Shown: one piece after another, positions 1 to 6,186 of the stretch | How the letters are laid out: every line of letters starts with the position of its first letter | Numbering within the stretch: position 1 is the stretch's first letter | From: Candidatus Aminicenantota bacterium | GTDB taxonomy: Bacteria > Acidobacteriota > Aminicenantia > Aminicenantales > UBA4085 | Direction: 5' to 3' | Assembly (NCBI GenBank): GCA_003154255.1 | Contig: PMCY01000308.1 | Location: 1 to 7,670 of the forward strand | Length of the DNA stretch: 7,670 bases | Made by a program: the position numbers and the translations under genes | Notes under the pieces: model-generated | The model's input: the letters and a program-made list of their open reading frames with translations, nothing else | The model's database searches: none | Told to the model about the DNA's origin: nothing

Positions 1-1457
1 ATCATCCCCAGGGCGATGGCCCGGCGCAATTGCGTCGAGTCGCACTTGTCGGGAGTGTCCTCGTTCGTGTGGTAGAAATAATCCGGCCAGCTGCCGAACA
101 TCGCGGCCGGAACCTGCAGGCCGCCGCCCATAAGCACCTCATGGTCGCTCCCTCCCGAGTAAGGCACGAGCCTGGCCCGCCATGGGTCGCGCGTCCCGGT
201 CGGCGATGTGATCTCAAAAGAGCCCAGCGTTTCGTGGCCGGGGAGAAGGGGGCCTCCGAGGAGCGTGTCCAGTCCGATCGAGAGGAGATCGTTGAGAAAC
301 GACGGAACGGAGTCCGGGGTTCTGGTGACCTGGAAGGTCGACCCGCATAGCGTCTGATTCTCCCCGACCATGTCCATGTTGATTACGGCGACCGCTTTCC
401 GAACCCGCTCCGCGTGGGAGACAAGGTAGGCGTAGGTGCCGTAGACCTCAGGAACCCAGAAAAAGCGCAAGGTCCGCCTGGGCCCGGGCAGAGCGCCCGA
501 CTTGATGAGGTCGAGAAAGGCGCGGGCGCACTCCAGGACGGCCGCGCTGCCGCTGGCATTATCGTTGGCCCCGGGGTTGGCGTGGTCGAGGTGGGCAATG
601 AACCAGACCTCCTGGTCGGGGAATTCCCTCCCGGGGATCGCGCCTTCGACGACTCCATATTCCCCGGGCGAGAGGTCGGCCTTGATATCGGCCCGCAGGA
701 CGACTTTTCGCCCATCGTGGAGAAGCCTTTGGAGTTCCCGGCCCAGGCGTTTGGAGACGCAGAAGCCGAACGTGGACGTCCGTCCGTTCTTTTCGAACGT
801 AAAGAGATGATCCCAGGTGACGAGGTCCGGGAAATCGTCAAGATAATAACTGCGATAGGAAATGACTCCAGCCGCGCCCCGTTCGAGAACGGCCAGCTGG
901 TGGACGAGATCGATCCGGCCCTTTCCCTGCGGCGAGGAAGCCAGGACGAGCTTCCCGGCGACGTCCTTTCCTTCATAGTCCGAGGCCTGAATGCCCTCGC
1001 CCACGTCGATGAGCTCGGTTTCGACGGCCGCCGAGCGGCTGTTGCTGGCCAGGGAAGTCGGCATTTCGGCCCAGGAGATGAGATGTTTCGGTTGGGGGGT
1101 GACCATCCGGAGTTCGGCCCTGTCTACCGTCCAGCGGGGGAGGCTCAGGCTCGTCGCGTAATGGATTTTTCCGTCGGCCGGAAACTTTTCCATCGCGACA
1201 CCGTCGAGACCGATTTTCCGCGCCTCCTGGAGAACATACGAAGCGGCTTCATCGTAACCCGGGGACACGAACCAGCGATGGATGAGCGACAGGCGCCGAA
1301 TATCGTTAAGCGCCCGCTCGCCGGAAGCCCGGTCGATGATGGCCTGGACCCGGCCCGGGCTCAGGCCGGGAAGGACCTCCCGGTCCGAAGCCCGTCCGCT
1401 TTGGAGCAGCACCGACAGGCCCGCGATCGCGATAAGAAGGACTCTTTTCTCAGTCAT
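1..1457 (-). CDS. Secreted M28-type aminopeptidase with PA domain (3' end outside the window)
   Basis: The frame is open for 485 codons from the ATG at 1457 and leaves the window at base 1 without a stop. A signal peptide covers about residues 1-24 (hydrophobic LLIAIAGLSVLL, likely cut near GRA-S). A protease-associated (PA) domain covers about 145-260 (YEGKDVAGKLVL, ERGAAGVISY). The M28 zinc-peptidase core follows: H289 in AHLDH, bridging D299 in NDNASG, E337 in WVPEVYG, D362 in INMDMVG, a YSGGSDH motif near 433-439, and Y462-H463 in FYHTNEDTPD. By family knowledge these match the zinc ligands, the general-base Glu and the Tyr that stabilises the transition state in Streptomyces-type aminopeptidases, so I infer an active exported exopeptidase. 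The usual EE pair reads EV here, so the second Glu, normally a zinc ligand, is Val. The pattern PExxGxxAYL recalls the DUF4910/DUF2172 branch of the fold. The gene overlaps the 3' end of its upstream paralogue by 8 bases and is probably translationally coupled to it. The substrate is unknown. Confidence 0.88.
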   Translation of the reverse strand, partial: MTEKRVLLIAIAGLSVLLQSGRASDREVLPGLSPGRVQAIIDRASGERALNDIRRLSLIHRWFVSPGYDEAASYVLQEARKIGLDGVAMEKFPADGKIHYATSLSLPRWTVDRAELRMVTPQPKHLISWAEMPTSLASNSRSAAVETELIDVGEGIQASDYEGKDVAGKLVLASSPQGKGRIDLVHQLAVLERGAAGVISYRSYYLDDFPDLVTWDHLFTFEKNGRTSTFGFCVSKRLGRELQRLLHDGRKVVLRADIKADLSPGEYGVVEGAIPGREFPDQEVWFIAHLDHANPGANDNASGSAAVLECARAFLDLIKSGALPGPRRTLRFFWVPEVYGTYAYLVSHAERVRKAVAVINMDMVGENQTLCGSTFQVTRTPDSVPSFLNDLLSIGLDTLLGGPLLPGHETLGSFEITSPTGTRDPWRARLVPYSGGSDHEVLMGGGLQVPAAMFGSWPDYFYHTNEDTPDKCDSTQLRRAIALGM

Positions 1458-3666
1458 GGCTGACCTCCCGGCCCGGACTTTTCGCAGCTTTCTTTTCCAG
1501 GGTGATCACTCGAGCCGCCTGGAGCATCCGCATATAGTTCGCGACTTCCAGGAGACTGATTCCATGCATCGCCGGGTATCCCTCACTCCAGAGTTCGGAA
1601 TCGGCGGCCTGGTAGATTTCGAGAATGCTCCGGCGGCCGTTGATGAAATTATGGGCCTCGGTGTAGCCCACGTGTCCGTAGGCAAAGTCCGGCGCGAGGC
1701 CGAACGATTCAAGCTTTTCTTTTCCCAGGACTTTCTCATAATAATTTCCGAAATAGGCCGAGGTGCCCATGATCCCCGGGACCGGCTTCGGAATAAGGCC
1801 GTGGAGCTCCCTTTCTTCGGCGGAGAGCTCGGCCCGTTGAGGCCGGCATCCCAACTCGCCGCAGCGCCGGCGGTACTCTCCGCCGAACTGGACGGAGAGG
1901 GAATCAGCCAAATCCGTTTCTTCACGAACGCGCAGGCCGATCAGCCCTAAAGCGTCCTTATCGCCGGGGACGAGGGGCCCGATGGACTCGAGCATCGCCC
2001 GCTCCCTTTCGAGGCCTGAGCGGAGCAGGGCCTGCCCCCTTTTGAAAGCGGCGGCGATCGTGCGCCCGTCGGCTCCGGCCAAGGCGGCCACGGCCAGGTT
2101 GGATTCCTGGATAAGTTTCGTCCGTCCGGCCCCGAAGACCTCGTTGATCAACCGGTCGGCGTTCCGGCCGTCCGTCCAGCCGAACACGGCTCCGAGCGCC
2201 GCCCCGAGATAGGCGACGCGGTGAAGGCCCGTGGGATCGACGTAGGAGAGGAAATTAACCTGGCTGTGGCGCGGCGGAACGGGCAGGCAGCCGAAGGCCA
2301 TGGTGGGAGTGCCCACGGTGTTGTTGTTGCTCTGCATCTCATCGCCGAAGCCGTTATAAGGGATGACGCGCATGTGGAACTGGTCGCGGCTTCCTTCGGG
2401 GGCGAAGAGGTTGTCCTGATTTCTGTAATCCAGGAGGTTACGGTTGGCCCGCTCCGCGAGCTCGCCGGCCAGGCTCTCGAGGACCGCCGACCAGTAGGAG
2501 GGGAGGGCATGGGAGGGCTTGCAGGGCGCGAAATAATTGGAAAATAGGGTTTGACTGATCCCGACGCTGTCCATGGAAATTCCACCCCGCACTTTGCCGA
2601 TTTTTTCCGGATGCCTCGAAAAATACATGTACAGGCCCGAGACATGGGGCAGCCAAAGAAAGCGGATGGTCCGCTTCGGCCTGGGGACGAGGCCGTTGTC
2701 GATGAGCGCCTGCAAAGTTCGGGCGACCTCCAGGATGACGGCGCAGCCGCTCCCGTTGTCCACGGCGCCGGGCAGGGGATGGTCGATATGCGCCCACATC
2801 AAAAACTCTTCCTCGGGATACTCGGAGCCCCGGATGGCGGCGTCCAGCGTTTCAAAGACGGCTTCGTCGCCTTGCTTGATCTCGGCGTCGATTTTGACCT
2901 TGACGATGACCTTCTGGCCGCGGTCGAGCAGATTTTTCAAAAACCGGTATTCGTTGTTGGACAGCGAAAACCCGAACGTCGATTCCCGGCCGTCCTTTCC
3001 CCACGGGGACCAGTACGAGTCGAGATTCGCGTCTTGATTGTCGCCGCTGTTATGGGGAAGGTCGAAATAAAAAAGAACGCCCGCGGCCCCGAAACGATGG
3101 ATGGCCATCTCCTTGACATCCTCGGGCAGGGCATTTCCGGCTAGAACGATCTTCCCCCTGACGTCTTTTCCCTCGTAATTTTTCGGGTCGGCCCCCAGGC
3201 CGATCCAGACGACCGGCGCTGTGAGATCGGCCGATCGGCTGCCCTGGATGAGGGCGCTTGGCGCGCTTTCCGTGGTCGTGATAAGTCTGGCCATGGGCTC
3301 GACGAGGCGGAGCTCCGCCCGGCCGCCCCGCGTCGGGACCTGGCCGTCAAAATTCTGAAGGCCGAAGAATTCATAGCCGGTTTTTACGGGAACCCGCAGG
3401 ATCTCCGTGGACTTCAAACCGTAATCCCGGCACTTTTTCTGAAGTCTCATGAGTATTTCGTGGGTCTGGTCGGAGCCCAGCGTCCGGTGATATGTCGCGA
3501 TAACGGCCAGGTTATTAAATGCGGCGTAGCCGTTCACCTCGCCGCCGATGAGGCTCAACCACGACTCCGGGAGAACCTTCGGATGCCCGACCAGATCCTG
3601 CGCGGCCAGGATCAGGCCCCCCAAAAACAACCCCACGGACAGGGATCTACAGAACGACCTTCTCAT
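1450..3666 (-). CDS. Secreted M28-like protein with PA domain, catalytic residues replaced (possible pseudopeptidase)
   Basis: This is a 738-residue protein. I chose the ATG at 3666 because GGAGGGG lies 4 bases upstream; a TTG seven codons further upstream would place that Shine-Dalgarno inside the gene. A signal peptide covers about residues 1-23 (MRRSFCRS, then a hydrophobic run ending ILAAQ). A PA domain lies near 150-265 (YEGKDVRGKIVL, RFGAAGVLFY). The M28 core runs about 270-495: H293 in AHIDH, D303 in VDNGSG, D366 in SMDSVG and H467 keep the metal-site positions. However, the general-base Glu position is H341 (WLPHVSG) and the Tyr before the last zinc His is R466. About 245 mostly helical residues follow; residues 670-725 (NGRRSILEIYQA, then LLEVANYMRMLQAARVI) look like a small winged-helix or PqqD-like unit. 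The protein is paralogous to the gene it overlaps downstream. It may bind rather than cleave peptides, or use altered chemistry. Fold assignment is firm; activity is uncertain. Confidence 0.88.
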   Translation of the reverse strand: MRRSFCRSLSVGLFLGGLILAAQDLVGHPKVLPESWLSLIGGEVNGYAAFNNLAVIATYHRTLGSDQTHEILMRLQKKCRDYGLKSTEILRVPVKTGYEFFGLQNFDGQVPTRGGRAELRLVEPMARLITTTESAPSALIQGSRSADLTAPVVWIGLGADPKNYEGKDVRGKIVLAGNALPEDVKEMAIHRFGAAGVLFYFDLPHNSGDNQDANLDSYWSPWGKDGRESTFGFSLSNNEYRFLKNLLDRGQKVIVKVKIDAEIKQGDEAVFETLDAAIRGSEYPEEEFLMWAHIDHPLPGAVDNGSGCAVILEVARTLQALIDNGLVPRPKRTIRFLWLPHVSGLYMYFSRHPEKIGKVRGGISMDSVGISQTLFSNYFAPCKPSHALPSYWSAVLESLAGELAERANRNLLDYRNQDNLFAPEGSRDQFHMRVIPYNGFGDEMQSNNNTVGTPTMAFGCLPVPPRHSQVNFLSYVDPTGLHRVAYLGAALGAVFGWTDGRNADRLINEVFGAGRTKLIQESNLAVAALAGADGRTIAAAFKRGQALLRSGLERERAMLESIGPLVPGDKDALGLIGLRVREETDLADSLSVQFGGEYRRRCGELGCRPQRAELSAEERELHGLIPKPVPGIMGTSAYFGNYYEKVLGKEKLESFGLAPDFAYGHVGYTEAHNFINGRRSILEIYQAADSELWSEGYPAMHGISLLEVANYMRMLQAARVITLEKKAAKSPGREVSHD
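1463..1469 (-). promoter_or_regulatory. Shine-Dalgarno for the downstream M28 gene, inside the upstream gene
   Basis: On the minus strand GGGAGGT lies 5 bases before the ATG at 1457, within the last codons of the upstream paralogue. Start and stop overlap in ATGACTGA (1457-1450). The strong site fixes the start and supports translational coupling. Confidence 0.8.
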
Positions 3667-3668
3667 GG

Positions 3669-3675
3669 CCCCTCC
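3669..3675 (-). promoter_or_regulatory. Shine-Dalgarno deciding the start of the upstream M28 gene
   Basis: GGAGGGG on the minus strand ends two bases before the ATG at 3666 (GGAGG core, spacing 4). It selects this ATG over the in-frame TTG at 3687, from which the frame is also open. Confidence 0.7.
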
Positions 3676-3702
3676 AAGAAAAAGCAATGTCGAAAAAGAA
3701 CG

Positions 3703-3731
3703 ATAACATCGGCTCTCATTAAGGACGTCAG
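3703..3731 (-). promoter_or_regulatory. Possible sigma70-like promoter for the M28 gene pair
   Basis: On the minus strand CTGACG (3731-3726) and TGTTAT (3708-3703) are separated by 17 bases. Each matches four of six consensus positions. It would give a leader of roughly 30 bases before the ATG at 3666. Matches of this quality arise by chance, so this is only a candidate. Confidence 0.25.
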
Positions 3732-3750
3732 CCTGCCGGCTATTTTACCA

Positions 3751-3766
3751 GGGAGCGGCCGTTCCC
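3751..3766. repeat. GC-rich 16-base imperfect palindrome in the divergent intergenic region
   Basis: GGGAGCGGCCGTTCCC pairs with itself at seven of eight positions; the eighth is a G-T pair, allowed in RNA. A second short palindrome, GGTACC, follows at 3768-3773. No T-run follows on either strand, so it is not a typical terminator. Its place between divergent genes would suit a regulator site, but nothing proves this. Confidence 0.35.
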
Positions 3767-3884
3767 GGGTACCGGAAGCGAGCCGGGGCCGGAATGGGGA
3801 TGGTACAAACTCGCCGCTTTCGCCGTCCTTACATGAAGATGGCTAGATTCTTTTTCGGGCGGCCACGCGTAATCCATTCACCGC

Positions 3885-3890
3885 GGAGGA
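3885..3890 (+). promoter_or_regulatory. Shine-Dalgarno of the TonB-dependent receptor gene
   Basis: GGAGGA lies 4 bases before the ATG at 3895. It supports this start, which also gives a complete signal peptide. Confidence 0.8.
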
Positions 3891-3894
3891 GAAC

Positions 3895-6129
3895 ATGACC
3901 AAAACACTCAAGGTGCTTGGGATCCTTTTCTTCGGGGTTTCCCTTTTCTGGTTCACCGGGGCCCTTCAGGCCCAGGAAGGCGGCGACCTCAAGGGAAAAG
4001 TCGTCGACGCGAATGAACATTTGCCCCTGCCCACGGTCAAGGTGACGGTCTCCGGAACCAAGAGATTCGCCCTGACCGGTCCGGAGGGAACGTTTTTCGT
4101 GAAAAACATCCCGCCGGGCGTTTACAAGGTCGTTTTTGAGCTCGCGGGATTCATCCCGGAAACACGCAAGGATGTTACCATCGCAGCGGGGCAGACGGCC
4201 GAGCTCAACGTGTCCCTGTTCATGGGCTTCGCCCATGAAGTCCAGGTCACGGCCAGTCGCACGGTCGAAAGCCTTCAGCAGGTACCCCAGAACGTCGAAG
4301 TCCTGACATATACGAAGATCACGGAGACCCCGCAGGTTAACATCCTTCAGGTCCTCAACAGCGTTTCCGGCGTCGACGTGGAGACTGGAAGCGGAAGTAC
4401 GACGCTGGGGACGTTTATGTCCATCGACGGCTACGGCGATACTTACATCCGGAAGATGGTGGATGGCGTAGACGTCGGAGAAGTCGTCAACAACTGGAGT
4501 ATGCTAAATTCCTTCCCCGAGGAAATGGTCGACCAGATCGAAGTCATCAAGGGTGGCTCGTCGGCGGTCTGGGGGTCCAATATGGGCGGCATCGTCAACA
4601 TCATTACCAAGCGGCCGCATGATATGACCAGGCCTGAGATTACGCTCAAGAGCACTTTCTCCCACTTTGGCGCCATGGATTTTCAGGGGGCCAACGCCAC
4701 CGGAGTCTCGGGCAACAACATTGATTATTCCGCGAACATCCGCGGCAACATAAATAAATTCGGCTATACGTTCGGTTACGACGGGATCGGCAACGACGGA
4801 TTTGTCGACTATGGGAAGGAAAAGAATTCCTCCTTCTTCAGCAAGCTCAACTATAACTTCAGCGACAAAACGTTTCTCGACTTCCTCTACAATAGGAATA
4901 TTATGAAGTCGCAGGATCTCGCCTACCTGTACCTGCCGGATATGTTAGGGACCGATAATCCCTATTATTGGAATTACAAGGCCGATTACCATGGGACAGA
5001 GAATGTCGCCTCGCTCAAGTTTTCGACCAACATCACGCCGGCGATCAATATTGAAAGCCAGCTAAAGTACAACAGGTCGGACTTCGGCTCGACGAATGAT
5101 TATCTCGTAGGTTCCGCCTTTCAGCCGCCGGCGGGGACCATCGATTCCACGAAATACATGGACCAGAAGCTTGGATTCACCCTCAAGGGATCGTACAATC
5201 CCGGAGAGGCATTATCGATCGTTTCTGGCGTAGATTATTACAGGATCAAAGCCGATTTCTCGCACTTCATTGCCAGCCAGCCTGTAATCTATGTCGATTC
5301 CGTGGCGCCTTTCGTCAACATGGAATACCGGATCGGGAACTTCGGACTTCACGTCGGAGCGAGATACGACTACGACAGCTCGTTCGGCGACCAGTTCAGC
5401 CCATCGTTCGGGGCAACATTCAACTTCTTGAAGGCGTCGCTTTTCAGGGTCAACATAGCCAGGACCTTCAAAGTCCCTGACCTGTGGAATACTCTGGGCG
5501 TATCCTACATGGATCAGATTCTGCCCAACCCGAACCTCAAACCGGAAAGGGCTTGGGCCTACAGCGTTGGCTTTGAGTCCCAGGAGCTTCGTTATATCTA
5601 CGTGAAACTCTCCGGCTACTACCATAGGATGACCGACGGGATCGTCGAAGTCCCAGCTGCCAGCGAGGGAAAGTTTACTTGGGGGAACATCGCCAAATTC
5701 CTGCGGGAAGGCTACGAAGCCGAGGTCGGTTTTCTGACGCCTATCGGCCTCACCGGCTATGTGGGGGATAACTACAACCACCACGAGGATGTGACGGAAA
5801 GCAAAGCCCAGATTATGACGTGGATTCCCACACGAACTTATAAAGTCGGGCTGAAGTATAAAAACGATAAGCTGGATTTCTTCGTCAACCTCAGGGCCCG
5901 CTGGATCTGGTGGAACATGGATCCCGGAACCGCTGACTTGCTCAGGCCCAAGGATAAGGAATGGATCGTTGATTTCAGGGCTTCCAAGGGATTCAATATC
6001 ATGAGAAGCACCCGATTAGTGATTTTTCTCGACGTTTTCAATTTGACCAACCAGCTCTATTGGGACCGGAGCGACTTCCCGAACCCGCGCCGTTGGGCTC
6101 AGATCGGCGTGGAAATCAATTTCAAATAG
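3895..6129 (+). CDS. TonB-dependent outer-membrane receptor with carboxypeptidase-regulatory-like N-terminal domain
   Basis: This 744-residue protein would form a 22-strand outer-membrane barrel that imports a substrate using energy passed on by TonB-ExbB-ExbD. A signal peptide covers about 1-26 (MTKTLK, hydrophobic core, cut near LQA-Q). A carboxypeptidase-regulatory-like beta-sandwich covers about 31-108 (LKGKVVDAN, TGPEGTFFVKNIPPGVYKV). A TonB-box-like EVQVTAS lies at 115-121. The plug covers about 123-241, ending with IKGGSSAVWGSNMGGIVNI. The barrel runs from about 245 to the end, with the typical RTFKVPDLWN and PNPNLKPERAWAYSVG segments. The last strand ends EINFK, with the aromatic residue next to last rather than last. 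The length is ordinary for a siderophore/CirA/BtuB-like receptor and shorter than SusC proteins, and no SusD-like partner is present. The barrel coding sequence is more AT-rich than the peptidase genes. The neighbouring proteases suggest a peptide or protein-derived ligand, but the sequence does not reveal the substrate. Confidence 0.93.
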   Translation: MTKTLKVLGILFFGVSLFWFTGALQAQEGGDLKGKVVDANEHLPLPTVKVTVSGTKRFALTGPEGTFFVKNIPPGVYKVVFELAGFIPETRKDVTIAAGQTAELNVSLFMGFAHEVQVTASRTVESLQQVPQNVEVLTYTKITETPQVNILQVLNSVSGVDVETGSGSTTLGTFMSIDGYGDTYIRKMVDGVDVGEVVNNWSMLNSFPEEMVDQIEVIKGGSSAVWGSNMGGIVNIITKRPHDMTRPEITLKSTFSHFGAMDFQGANATGVSGNNIDYSANIRGNINKFGYTFGYDGIGNDGFVDYGKEKNSSFFSKLNYNFSDKTFLDFLYNRNIMKSQDLAYLYLPDMLGTDNPYYWNYKADYHGTENVASLKFSTNITPAINIESQLKYNRSDFGSTNDYLVGSAFQPPAGTIDSTKYMDQKLGFTLKGSYNPGEALSIVSGVDYYRIKADFSHFIASQPVIYVDSVAPFVNMEYRIGNFGLHVGARYDYDSSFGDQFSPSFGATFNFLKASLFRVNIARTFKVPDLWNTLGVSYMDQILPNPNLKPERAWAYSVGFESQELRYIYVKLSGYYHRMTDGIVEVPAASEGKFTWGNIAKFLREGYEAEVGFLTPIGLTGYVGDNYNHHEDVTESKAQIMTWIPTRTYKVGLKYKNDKLDFFVNLRARWIWWNMDPGTADLLRPKDKEWIVDFRASKGFNIMRSTRLVIFLDVFNLTNQLYWDRSDFPNPRRWAQIGVEINFK

Positions 6130-6163
6130 ACGTCTCGAGGAACGCGGCCGACGGCGAAGAGAA

Positions 6164-6176
6164 ATCCGCTGCGGAT
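6164..6176 (+). repeat. Short perfect inverted repeat abutting the subtilase ribosome binding site
   Basis: ATCCGC-T-GCGGAT is a perfect 6+6 inverted repeat. In RNA it can form a 5-bp stem with a CTG loop. It ends one base before the GAGGT Shine-Dalgarno at 6177-6181 and could affect ribosome access. It is short enough to be chance. Confidence 0.35.
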
Positions 6177-6181
6177 GAGGT
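6177..6181 (+). promoter_or_regulatory. Shine-Dalgarno of the subtilase gene
   Basis: GAGGT lies 5 bases before the ATG at 6187, downstream of the receptor stop codon. It supports this start, which is followed by a signal-peptide-like sequence. Confidence 0.7.
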
Positions 6182-6186
6182 GTAAA

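Larger units (their letters stand above)
3667..3894. other. Divergent intergenic region
   Basis: These 228 bases separate the start codons of the two divergent gene pairs, so promoters for both directions must lie here or just inside the genes. I see a weak sigma70-like candidate on the minus strand and a GC-rich dyad near the middle (both listed separately). No convincing plus-strand -35/-10 pair was found: TAGATT at 3844-3849 could be a -10 box but has no partner at normal spacing. No Fur-like AT-rich operator, riboswitch or terminator was recognised. Confidence 0.6.

Noticed and set aside
414..1463. Long plus-strand open frame (349 codons) antisense to the downstream M28 gene
   Set aside because: It mirrors a gene with clear family motifs, has no domain-like sequence of its own, and reflects GC-rich codon bias on the opposite strand.
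2950..3100. Frameshift or truncation as an explanation for the altered active site of the upstream M28 protein
   Set aside because: The frame is intact over 738 codons and landmark spacing matches its paralogue exactly, so the substitutions are clean point differences. One entry in the findings list with an empty title carries no content and should be ignored.
3751..3766. Intergenic dyad as a rho-independent terminator
   Set aside because: No T-run follows on either strand, and both flanking genes start here rather than end.
3460..3846. Plus-strand open frame spanning the start of the upstream M28 gene and part of the intergenic region
   Set aside because: Most of it is antisense to the M28 signal and N-terminal region; the rest lacks protein-like features and a convincing ribosome site.
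3844..3849. TAGATT as a -10 box for the receptor gene
   Set aside because: No acceptable -35 hexamer lies 16-18 bases upstream; the nearest candidate would need a 20-base spacer.
5212..5784. Minus-strand open frame of 190 codons opposite the receptor barrel
   Set aside because: It overlaps well-supported receptor barrel segments and shows no signal peptide, domain or ribosome site of its own.
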